Assembly (NCBI GenBank): GCA_022376925.1
Contig: JAIOJX010000025.1
Span: forward strand, 187,611,801-187,675,800
Origin: Tragulus kanchil
Lineage: Eukaryota > Chordata > Mammalia > Artiodactyla > Tragulidae
Direction: 5' to 3'
DNA: 64,000 nt
A model generated the notes under the pieces. That model was not told the DNA's origin. It saw only the letters and a list, made by a program, of their open reading frames with translations, and ran no database searches. This document shows positions 22,327 through 33,300 of the stretch, one piece after another. The stretch's first letter is position 1; the number at the start of each line of letters is the position of its first letter. The position numbers and the translations under genes were made by a program.

Positions 22327-24584
22327 AGAAGAGTCTTGGACCCCCTGCAGGAGTCAGTGAACCTCTCAGAGCGTCTCCTGCCACCACGACTCGGGGGAGA
22401 GGAGGAGTGGACTCTGGGCCTGCACAAGCTCGAACTTAACCTCACCCCAAAGACTTACGAACATGAGGCTTGGGTTCTGCTGGTGCGCTCACTGCCAAGA
22501 ATACGGGACAGGTCAGGGCTAGAGCCGGCACCTGAGCTGGGCACCTAGCCACTCCAACCTGGCCCTTTCCTGGCACTGGGCTTCAGGCAGGGGCCCTGTG
22601 GCTCGGCTGCCTCAGAGGGAGGCTGAGTCGTTGGGGCAGAAACCGGGGCTCACGGCTCCCTCACAGGCAGTCACACAGCTTAGCCACGGTCACTGCCCTG
22701 ACCTTGGTGTCGCCCACCCCCTTCCCTCAGGACCCTGCTGAGCCCTGTGGGCTGCGATCTGAGTGGCCTCTGCACCCTCGGATGGAGGCAGCTCAGGGCA
22801 CACTTGCCCAAGCCCAACCTGCTGCCCTCTGGGTCTAGAAGCAGGATGACTGGGGGCATGTGGGGTGGGGGGGTGTGGATCTCCTGGGATGAGGCCCTCA
22901 GGGCATCCAGCTGGAGACGAGGACGCCTCATGACCCTGGGCAGCAGCCAGGGCCAAGTGAAGGTCACCTGGGCCTGGCCTGGAAGGCCCAAGTCTTTCTG
23001 GAAAAGGTGAGGAAGCAGGCCAGGAAGGCCTAGGCCAGAGAACCCCAGGCAGTAGGACTGCGAGAGGGATTGGGGGTGAGCCCTGAAGCCCCTAGGCTTC
23101 GAGGGAGGGAGGAAACGTGCCTATCTGCCGCCGGCTAGTCCTCCCCAGGCCTCAGGGAGGACAGGGTCCTTTGAAGCCGCCAGTGGTGGTCCTGGGGCAG
23201 CAGCGGGGCTGCGCTGGCTTGAACCCCGAGCTGGGTCCAGCCCCGGCGTGGAGCGGGTGGCTGGCCCGGGCTGTCAGAGCCCAGCCCTCCTGCTTTGGGA
23301 GGCCACACACGGCACCACGGCAAGGGCCGGCATCGGCATTGCGTCCCTCCTTCATAACTTTTCTTCCTGAACACTTTTTAAAGGAAAATTTTATTGTTTT
23401 GCTTATGGAAATTCTTGGTTACAAGAATTAATTTACAGTGGTTCTTTTTAATAGGAAAACTGTTCTCAAAGAAGAGTCTTGGACCCCTGCAGGAGTCTGA
23501 ACCTCTCAGAGCGCTCCTGCCACCACGACTCGGGGGAGAGGAGGAGTGGACTCTGGGCCTGCACAAGCTCGAACTTAACCTCACCCCAAAGACTTACGAA
23601 CATGAGGCTTGGGTTCTGCTGGTGCGCTCACTGCCAAGAATACGGGACAGGTCAGGGCTAGAGCCGGCACCTGAGCTGGGCACCTAGCCACTCCAACCTG
23701 GCCCTTTCCTGGCACTGGGCTTCAGGCAGGGGCCCTGTGGCTCGGCTGCCTCAGAGGGAGGCTGAGTCGTTGGGGCAGAAACCGGGGCTCACGGCTCCCT
23801 CACAGGCAGTCACACAGCTTAGCCACGGTCACTGCCCTGACCTTGGTGTCGCCCACCCCCTTCCCTCAGGACCCTGCTGAGCCCTGTGGGCTGCGATCTG
23901 AGTGGCCTCTGCACCCTCGGATGGAGGCAGCTCAGGGCACACTTGCCCAAGCCCAACCTGCTGCCCTCTGGGTCTAGAAGCAGGATGACTGGGGGCATGT
24001 GGGGTGGGGGGGTGTGGATCTCCTGGGATGAGGCCCTCAGGGCATCCAGCTGGAGACGAGGACGCCTCATGACCCTGGGCAGCAGCCAGGGCCAAGTGAA
24101 GGTCACCTGGGCCTGGCCTGGAAGGCCCAAGTCTTTCTGGAAAAGGTGAGGAAGCAGGCCAGGAAGGCCTAGGCCAGAGAACCCCAGGCAGTAGGACTGC
24201 GAGAGGGATTGGGGGTGAGCCCTGAAGCCCCTAGGCTTCGAGGGAGGGAGGAAACGTGCCTATCTGCCGCCGGCTAGTCCTCCCCAGGCCTCAGGGAGGA
24301 CAGGGTCCTTTGAAGCCGCCAGTGGTGGTCCTGGGGCAGCAGCGGGGCTGCGCTGGCTTGAACCCCGAGCTGGGTCCAGCCCCGGCGTGGAGCGGGTGGC
24401 TGGCCCGGGGCTGTCAGAGCCCAGCCCTCCTGCTTTGGGAGGCCACACACGGCACCACGGCAAGGGCCGGCATCGGCATTGCGTCCCTCCTTCATAACTT
24501 TTCTTCCCTGAACACTTTTTTAAAGGAAAATTTTATTGTTTTGCTTATGGAAATTCTTGGTTACAAGAATTAATTTACAGTGGT
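22327..24584. repeat. Tandem duplication 6 (1139 bp unit)
   Basis: Copies 22327-23442 and 23470-24584 with a 27-base filler. The first 100 bases of the second copy have four deleted bases. Confidence 0.95.
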
Positions 24585-24927
24585 CTATAAACTGTCCAGA
24601 GGTCATTGAATATAGTGGGAAAACTGTAAAGAGAAAAAAGAAAAAATCTACCCCACCAATTGTTCACAAGCATCATGAATTTTTTTCAAATTTAAAAATG
24701 ACGTTGACATTACGTTGACGATGCAGACATTTATTCCATCCCCCGATCTTGACCGGGCTGTCTTCTTAGATTCTGCAGACAGTTTTTCCCGAGTGCTGAA
24801 CTTTTTAGAAGGCCCCCGGTGCCCGCGGCGGGCTGGCTTGGGTGCCTTTTAGCGTGCCTCTGATGCTGGCTGTGTGTGCAGGCTGTGCCCCATCTCACCA
24901 CGCGGGGGCCCCTCGTTAGTGGATGGT

Positions 24928-25180
24928 GGACTTCCCTGGGGGTGCAGTGGTAAAGAGTCCACTTGCTCATGCAGAGACACGGGTTCGGTCCCTGGTCCGG
25001 GAAGAGCCACATGCCATAGAGCCACTAAGCCGGTGCTCTGGAGCCTGTGCTCCATGACCAGGGAGGCGGCCGTGACGAGACGCCCGCTCGCGGTGCCCAG
25101 AGAGCAGCCCCACCCGCCACAGCTCGAGAAAAGCCTGCGAGGCAGCCGAGACCCGGCTCAGCTGAAGGTAAACAAACACA
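24928..25180 (+). mobile_element. CHR-type SINE
   Basis: Head ggacttccctgggggtgcag with the typical box-B-like ggttcggtccc, ending in an A-rich tail near 25165-25180. Confidence 0.75.
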
Positions 25181-25320
25181 ACTATTTTTTTAAATGATCT
25201 GGGTCTGATGTTAATTGTTGCTGCCATTCCGGCCCCTGCCCCACACCTGGCCCGATGCTCCCGAGGGCTTACCGGGCATCTTTCACTGCACCCCATAACC
25301 AGGAGGCCGCTACTCCCTGC

Positions 25321-25400
25321 TCCAGTTTATAGCTGCAGAAACCGGGGCTCAGAGAGGGTTAGGGACTTGGCTGAGGTCTTGAGGTCAGACTAGAATCCAG
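25321..25400 (+). mobile_element. MIR SINE relic
   Basis: cagaaaccggggctcagaga followed by gggttagggacttggctgag is the MIR core signature. Confidence 0.6.
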
Positions 25401-26070
25401 GGCGGCTCTGGGAGAGAGACCCACTGACGGAAGCCCCCAGCATGCCCCCCAGTCCCGACACACGCTAGGTGTCTCCATGCGGGGGGCGAGGGTTCTGCCG
25501 GCCGGTCGCCATGCTGGCTCAGCACCTGGTAACCCCACAGGGCCTCCCTGGGCCCAGGCCCCGCAGACCCGGAACCTGCTGGCTGGGAGCTGACGGAACC
25601 TGCCACCGCCCAGGGTCTGCGGAGCCGCTGCGCTGGGCTAGGGGAGGGCTCCAGCCCTGACCGCTGGCCCTCAGCCTCCTGCCCTGGGGACACGGGGAGG
25701 GGGACAGGGGACTGCACCCCAGGGGTGTCCGGGGGGAGGGAGGAAGCAGAGGGCAAGTCACCCTGAGCGTGTGAGAGGCAGCTCTGGAGGCGGAGGGGCC
25801 TCGCACCCCTTCTCACCCTGGGTGCGGGTGGGGTGCTTCCTGTGCCCTTCTGAGAGCCACGGGCGTGTCCCCACACCAGTGTGGCGTGGCCGAGGGCCAG
25901 GTGAAATACGGGGTCCAGAGCAAGGGAGCCGGGCCGGTCAGCACGGGAGAAGCTGGGAGACAGCCTTCCTGAGGCATCCTTCCTGCGGGTCTTCTCGAAG
26001 CGTCCCTCGCAGGATCCTGGGAGTGAGGAGTCGGCCAGCCTTTTGCAAGCTTCCCACGAGGGCTCCTCCT

Positions 26071-28297
26071 GCTGCCCTCCAGTGCCCGGGAAGTGGGCAG
26101 GCGGTGCTCATTCGAGAGCCCGGGAGGCGGAGGTGGTGGTGAAAACGCACCAAGCAGACCCCAGGTTCCACCCAAATCCCTGTCCCCTTATGGATGCGGG
26201 CCCCGCCCTTGTCCCCCCCAGGGTTGATCGTAGGGGCAGCCAGGGCAGGCGTCCCGGAGACCGGGGGAGTGGGCTGGTCCAGAGCCCGTAACACCGCAGG
26301 GGACTCTCGCGGGCCTGGCCGCAGGGGAGGGGACAGGGGTGGGTAGGTGTGCTTCAGGCCCTGTCTTGGTCTCTAAATGAAGAAGAGGGTGGGGGCCTGG
26401 GCGCCCATAGGGGTCAGGCCTGAGATGCCCGCCTCTTCCCTCCCCAGCAAGGACTTTGCTGGTTGGCACGGGGACAGGTCGCTGCACAGAAGGGGCTGGA
26501 AGAGCTGGGCAGGCGTGGGAGAGGGGGTGGGCGAGCCGGCCCAGCCTGGGCTCAGAGAAGCTTCCTGGAGGAGATGAACGGGCCCAGCTAGAGACCTGCT
26601 CTAGGAAGCGCGTCCCAGGGGGCACCGCGCCGTCCAGCCAGCGCCGGCCCGGGCTGGGCCCAGGCGCCTACCCCGCTCCTCCCCCCGCGGTGGGGCGGTG
26701 CATTAAGGCTCCGAGTGCGGAGGGAGGCCTGACGGGTCTCGGGCAGGGACATCCTCCGCTCCGTCCTCCCGCCCCACAGTGCACACAATCCGCAGCTCGC
26801 GTCCTTGGGAATGTCCCCCGGGAGCCAGGGACTCGCTCGCAGCTGCGGGTCGGGCCTGGCGCAAGATTCCGCCCGAGGACACGCCCGCCGCTCCCGCCGC
26901 CTCTCTCCCACCCTCATCCGCTGCCCGACCCACGTGGCGCTGCGGGGCGGTCCCTCGGTCGGAACCCCGACGCCTCCGCCCAGGCCGGCCCTGCCCACTT
27001 CCCCGCCCGCGCCTGCCTCCCGGGCGCGGTGGCGCCCGCACGGGCAGGCAGTGTGGGGTCTGGGGGCGCTGGGAAGTGGTCCGTCCGTGTGGCTGGGGAA
27101 GGGTCCCAGAAGGCCTAGATGCAGTCGGAGGCAAGGGGTCCACCGTCTCCTGCAGTCCCACCTGGGCACCTGCGCCGTCCGCTGCCTCCAGTGCCCGAAG
27201 TGGGCAGGCAGTGCTCATTCGCGAGCCCGGGAGGCGGAGGAGGAGGTGAATGCGCACCAAGCAGACCCCAGGTCCCACCCAAATCCCTGTCCCTTATGGA
27301 TGCGGGCCCCGCCCTTGTCCCCCCCAGGGTTGATCGTAGGGGCAGCCAGGGCAGGCGTCCCGGAGACCGGGGGAGTGGGCTGGTCCAGAGCCCGTAACAC
27401 CGCAGGGGACTCTCGCGGGCCTGGCCGCAGGGGAGGGGACAGGGGTGGGTAGGTGTGCTTCAGGCCCTGTCTTGGTCTCTAAATGAAGAAGAGGGTGGGG
27501 GCCTGGGCGCCCATAGGGGTCAGGCCTGAGATGCCCGCCTCTTCCCTCCCCAGCAAGGACTTTGCTGGTTGGCACGGGGACAGGTCGCTGCACAGAAGGG
27601 GCTGGAAGAGCTGGGCAGGCGTGGGAGAGGGGGTGGGCGAGCCGGCCCAGCCTGGGCTCAGAGAAGCTTCCTGGAGGAGATGAACGGGCCCAGCTAGAGA
27701 CCTGCTCTAGGAAGCGCGTCCCAGGGGGCACCGCGCCGTCCAGCCAGCGCCGGCCCGGGCTGGGCCCAGGCGCCTACCCCGCTCCTCCCCCCGCGGTGGG
27801 GCGGTGCATTAAGGCTCCGAGTGCGGAGGGAGGCCTGACGGGTCTCGGGCAGGGACATCCTCCGCTCCGTCCTCCCGCCCCACAGTGCACACAATCCGCA
27901 GCTCGCGTCCTTGGGAATGTCCCCCGGGAGCCAGGGACTCGCTCGCAGCTGCGGGTCGGGCCTGGCGCAAGATTCCGCCCGAGGACACGCCCGCCGCTCC
28001 CGCCGCCTCTCTCCCACCCTCATCCGCTGCCCGACCCACGTGGCGCTGCGGGGCGGTCCCTCGGTCGGAACCCCGACGCCTCCGCCCAGGCCGGCCCTGC
28101 CCACTTCCCCGCCCTCGCCTCCCTCCCCGGCGCGGTGGCCCCCGCACGCACAGGCAGTGTGGACTCTGCGGGCGCTGGGGAGTGGTCCGTCCCGGGTGTG
28201 GCTGGGGGAAGGGTCCCCAGAAGGCCTAGATGCAGTCGGAGGCAAGGGGGGTCCACCCGTCTCCTGCAGTCCCACCTGGGCACCTGCGCCGTCCGCT
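26071..28297. repeat. Tandem duplication 7 (1106 bp unit)
   Basis: Copies 26071-27183 and 27181-28297. The last 200 bases of the first copy carry substitutions and deletions against the second. Confidence 0.95.
26640..27170. promoter_or_regulatory. CpG-rich patch in the ZFYVE28-MXD4 intergenic region
   Basis: High CpG density with cacgtggcgc at about 26932 and many GC boxes. It is duplicated at about 27746-28290. It could be a small unmethylated island or enhancer; no transcript start or exon is recognisable. Confidence 0.35.
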
Positions 28298-29639
28298 CTG
28301 GCACTAAGGGCGCCGCACGCCACGCCGCAGGAAGGGGCTGGGGGTGCAGCAGCCGCACTCGCAAATACCAGGTAGTGAGCAGGGGTCCTGCCTCCAACAC
28401 CCGGAGCCCCGGATGTGCCCGACCCTCCAGATGAAGTGGAGGACCCAGCACCCAGCTCTGGATGGGGCTCCGCCCTGGCCGTGGGCTGACGGCGGCGCAG
28501 CGGCAGGAAGGGCCAGGGTTAACATTCGGGTAGAGTTTTGCGTTTGTGTTTCGCACAGCTTGCCGCACAGCTTACAGGCTCTCCATTCCCCGTCAGGGGC
28601 TGAACCTGGCCCTAGGCAGTGAAAGCCTGGAGTCCTGACCTCTGGAATGCCAGGGAATTCCCTGGAGGAGTTGTTTTCATATCTACGCAGGGCTGTCTAA
28701 TGCCCGTTTCCAACTTCCTCGCTGAGTTCTGCCACTCTCGGGGCGGGGAGCGGGGCGGCGGAACGGAAGGGGACAGTCCTAACCCCGTTTCTCAGACCGA
28801 GCCGTGCTGGGCCAGGAGGTGGTCTGGGCTCCAAGCTCCAGTGTCACCAGCAGGGCTCACGTGTCTGGCAGCGCTCGTCTCCATTCTGCTGGGATTGCTG
28901 GCAGACGCGCGCAAGTCCCTAACCTCAGGATCGCTACTTTCCGTCTGTCAACCGAGGACGCAGAAACCCAAGGAAATGCATATAGTCAATAGGTCCAGGG
29001 GTGGCAAGTGGTTGGGTTTTAGCTTTTGCTCTGTTTGGTTGGCAGCAGCGCAGGGAGCTCAGCCGCTTACGCCCCACGCTCTCCAGCCGGAGGGCCTCCG
29101 CAGGAGCTCCCGAACCATCATCCATCTCAACGGCCTCTGAGCGGGGAAAGCCCAGGCGGGCCGAGGCCAAGCTGCGGCTGCCCCCAGGCTGCCGGTCCTG
29201 TTCCTCCGGGCCCGCTCAGGGCCAAGGGTCACCAGGGCCACCGCCAGCCAGCCAGCTGGGAGCTTGATGGGGAGCTCTCCCCTCCCAGGAGAGGCCACTC
29301 TCGTCCCTAGAAAGCGCTTCCGTGGCCAGAGGGGACAAGTGCTAGCCTCTGGGAATGTCCCCGCCCTGTGGGCCAGAGTGAGCGCGCCTTGCTCCACCCG
29401 AGGGAGCCAGTCTGGGCTGGCGGCCGAGCTTTGTCCCCTCCTCTTCTCAGACCTTCCCTTCAGCCCCAGGGTCCACTGGGCAGCCCTGGGGGCCCCTCCT
29501 GCTCTGGGCCTCAGTTTCCCAACTAAGACCCCCAAGGAGGCCTGGCTCTTAGGCTCAAACGGTCTATGCCCCTCCGCCAAGCCCCAGCCTCTCCTGGGGT
29601 GACGATGTGTCCGACGGGGAAGGTGGCTGTTTTTCAGCC

Positions 29640-30354
29640 CCAAGGGAGACCCCGAGGCCCCGAACTTCCGCGAAGCCACTGTTGCAGCAGGTCCGGGGCG
29701 ACAGGTCCCCGCGCACAGTGCGGAGACCCGGCGGACCGGTGGGGCGTTCGGGACGCTCCCCGAGCCCTAACCGGCCCGAGCGCGGGTCCGGGCGGCGGGC
29801 GACCCACAGCACTCCGCTTCCTCTCGGCAACGCAGCCATCCGCGGCGCCCTCATTGGCCGCGCGCCCCGCAGCGACCATTGGTCCGCCGAACCTACTTTA
29901 CATAGGCCGCTCTGGGCCAATCGGCGCGAGGCGCCTACTTAACATGCACGCCGGCCGCCAGTCAGCGAGCGCGGGGGCCGGGCCACCACGTGCTGTTGCT
30001 AAGCTTGGGCTTCTAAATTGTTACTACCGCGGCGGGCCTATCCAAACCGAGCTTCGCATCTGTCAACATTCTCGGCCCGGCCCGAGGCGTTCGGCCGGCT
30101 CCCATTGGCCCCGGCCGGGCCTAGAGCCCGCCCGAGGAGCCTGAGCGCCGGCCCCCATTGGCTGGGTCGGCCGCCGCTCGCCCTTATGTGTCAATTTGAG
30201 GGCCTGAGGCGGAGGGTGGCGGCCGAGCGCGCAGGGAGTCCGCCGGAGTCGGGGAAGTGGGGCTGCCGGGCGCGCGGGGCAGGCGGCGAGCGGAGCCGGC
30301 CGGAGCGGGCCGGGCAGCGGCCGCCGCCGTCCCGGAGCGCGCGCGGGCGGGAGG
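29640..30354 (+). promoter_or_regulatory. MXD4: MXD4 CpG-island promoter and 5'UTR, with five CCAAT boxes and an E-box
   Basis: A CpG-dense stretch directly upstream of the MXD4 ATG. CCAAT/ATTGG boxes (NF-Y type) occur at 29853-29857, 29878-29882, 29917-29921, 30104-30108 and 30157-30161. A canonical E-box CACGTG lies at 29987-29992. MXD4-MAX and MYC-MAX dimers bind CACGTG, so feedback control is possible but inferred. There is no clear TATA box. The start site is probably just upstream of 30250. The island continues through exon 2 to about 30840. Confidence 0.75.
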
Positions 30355-33300
30355 ATGGAGCTGAACTCCCTGCTGATCCTGCTGGAGGCGGCCGAGTACC
30401 TGGAGCGCAGGGACCGAGGTAGAGCCCGCGCCCCTTTGTGCGCCGGGCCGCGGGCGGGCGGGCAGGCAGCGGCGGGCCGGGACCGGGGCGGGGGCCCGCT
30501 GACCGCGCCGTCTGTCCGCAGAGGCCGAGCACGGCTACGCCTCGGTGCTGCCCTTCGACGGCGACTTCGCCAGGAAGAAAACAAAGGCGGCCGGCCTGGT
30601 GCGCAAGGCCCCGAACAACAGGTACCGCCCCCCGCGCGGCGTCCCGCGCCCCGGCTCGGGCCACGGAGCCTCGGCCCCCGGAGCGCCCTCCCCGGCTCGA
30701 CCCCTGCGCGCAGCCCGGCCGCCGCCGCGCGCCCCGGCGGCCAGCCTGGAGGAGGAGGCGCCCCGCAGCCCCGCCCGCCGGCCCCGCCCGCCCCGTCGCC
30801 ATCTTCCCGCGGGCCGCGCCTCCCGGCCTCTCGCGTAAACAGTGCCACGCGTACAGCGCCCGCCGCCCGGGGTCTCCTCCCGAAGCCGCTCCCCGCCCCC
30901 ACCCGGCTCTGGACTTTTCCGTGCAGGAAAAAAGTTGTCAGGGGCGCTGGCCGGTGCCCCTGCGGGCCCGGGGAGGCCGAGGCTCGGTGCGGAGCTGCGT
31001 GGGGCCCCTGGCGCTGACCTCTGCGCCCCGCGGGTGGGTGGGCTGTGTCTCTCCGACCGTCTCCGGGAGCCGAGCCCTGCGCCTGGCCCGGCCCCCCGCC
31101 TTCAGGGCCCGCAGTGTGGAGGCCCGGGCCTGGGCCCCGGCTCCTGCGCGCTGCTCCGCGCTCCCACCCAGCCTCCTGGCCCGAGCGGAACTCCAGCGAT
31201 CGGTGGATCGGCGTCGGTCCCCGTCTTTGGGTCAGAAGGCCCTATTCTTAAGGGGCCTGGAGAGGCTGCAGGCTGGCGTGTGGCAGCTTCTCCTCCTGCG
31301 GGTGCGGGCCCAGTCCTCCCTCCGGCCTTGGGCCCAGGCTGTGCAAACCTGAAAGCCGGGGTGCACGTCCCTGGTGGGACAGGACGTCCTCTGCCAGGGC
31401 TCCCCGGGGATTTCACTCTGCTGGATGCTGTGGGGACCGCAGCACACCTGGCACGGCCCAGCGGCCCACCTTGGTCTTGGCCACGTCGCCTGGTTAGGAG
31501 CTGCACTTCAGGGGGTGTGGGGTCCCCCTGGCAGAGGACGCGGCTCATTCCTGTGGCCTGCTTGTTCTTGAGAAACAGAAGGGCTGGCCCAGGGACCCGT
31601 CGTCTCCTGCGACGTCCTGGCACCCTGGGCCTGGCAGGAAACTGGTCGAGTCTCCATCTGCTGCGGCTGGATGTGCCTCTGAGTCCCAGCCCCTGGTCCC
31701 CTGCTGGGGACGTTTTGGGGAAGGGCGTGCCTTGGTCGGGGGACAGCACTGCCTCAGGTGTCCTCCGTGAGCAGGCGAGGCCCCTGCTCTTGGTTCTCGC
31801 TGTCCCAGGTGCCCTGCCACCTATGGAAGGGTTTGGGCTGCGACTTTTCCTACCACGGCACCGGGTACCCAAAGCCAGTAACCAGGAGCATAGCTAAGGT
31901 TCTCTCACCTGGGCTAGTTAATAGCCTCCCAGCCCGGTGAAGGAGATGCTCTTTCTGTCTCTGGGGCTGAGGGAACTGAGGCCCAAGACGCGGGACGCCT
32001 GCTCAAGCTGCCCGCCTGGCGCCAGGGCGGCTGCTCTGCGGTGGGCTCCCCGCCTCCAGCATTCTGCTGGGATGGGCTCAGGAGGGTCTCCGGAGGCAGG
32101 GTGCCTCTCCCTGCTGCTGCTCTGGGTGGAGCCCAATGTCTTAGGCACCCCAAGGCTCCCAGGCCTCCGCACGTAGCTGACCTGGCCCAGCGGGGCCTCA
32201 GCCAGCCTGGCCCAGCGGCTGGAGCATGCAGGGCCCAGAGGATGCAGAGCCCTGACTAGGCCGGGCGGCTCCACCCACCCGCAAGGCCCGTGTCCCCTTC
32301 AGGTGAGGACCCGGACGAGGCCTGGCTAGTGGGCAGATCGGCGGCCTGTGCTGGTGGCAACAGCGGCTCCGTGGTGGCTGGGGCTAGAGAAGGGGCAGTG
32401 GCTCCGCAGGACGGGGCTGGAGCTGGCCTCCAGGGACCCGCTCCCCGGGGAAGTGGGCACCGGAGTGCCTTCCTCAAGGGCTAAAGGGAAGCGCCCGTGG
32501 GGATGCCAGAAACCCACGTAGCGCGGCCCTGGCCGGGGAGCCCTCCGCTCTCCGAGCCACTGTGATCCTGGGCCCCGAGTGGCCATCTACCCGCAGGCAG
32601 GGCTCCACGAGCGTCTGGGACACAGGAGAGCGTCAGGAGGGCTCGGGCCCCTCTGTGCCCCCTGGCTGCGTGAGCAGCACCCCTCGCTCGAGGATGGGGT
32701 CCAGCGTGGCTGTGAGGGTCAGGCTGGACGGCTTCTCGTCACAGGGGGACACTTGCTGCCCCTCACCCGCCTTACAAGCGGGCAGACCACAGAGCCACAG
32801 CGCTGGGCTGCAGCCCAGGCCTGCAAGGAGCCTGGTGGCTGTGCCCTGCTGGCCCTGCCAGCCCTGGCAGAGGTTTGGAGGCTCCCTGCCCAGCCCGTGT
32901 GACCAGCGAGGCCCTCGAGGCCCTGGAACCTGGGTCTGGAGGTTCTGAGGCTGCTTGGGGCCACCCAGGAGCCGGCTGCCCGGGTGGGAAGAACGGAGGC
33001 CTTGGGCCCAGTTGGCTGTGCTGGGACCATGAGCCGTGGCAGGTGGCAGCGGCAGGCAGGGTGGCGAGCCCCAGGGCCGGGGCTGGGGGACGCCTAGTCC
33101 CGAGTTCCTGGAGCGGGGGAGCAGGGGCGGGCGGCAGAGTCGGCGAGGCTCCAGGAAGGAGTGAGGGGCGTGGGCGGCTGCTCGGGTGGGCTCCCCGCCT
33201 CCAGCATTCTGCTGGGATGGGCTCAGGAGGGTCTCCGGAGGCAGGGTGCCTCTCCCTGCTGCTGCTCTGGGTGGAGCCCAATGTCTTAGGCACCCCAAGG

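Larger units (their letters stand above)
20344..22588. repeat. Tandem duplication 5 (1120 bp unit)
   Basis: Copies 20344-21468 and 21471-22588. Its second copy overlaps the first copy of duplication 6. Confidence 0.95.
18565..29640. other. Intergenic region between ZFYVE28 and MXD4
   Basis: No gene recognised. It holds Bov-A2 type, CHR-type and MIR repeats, a CpG-rich patch near 26.6-28.3 kb, and three tandem duplications (20344-22588, 22327-24584, 26071-28297). Open frames here are typical of GC-rich non-coding DNA and are partly counted twice because of the duplications. Confidence 0.6.
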
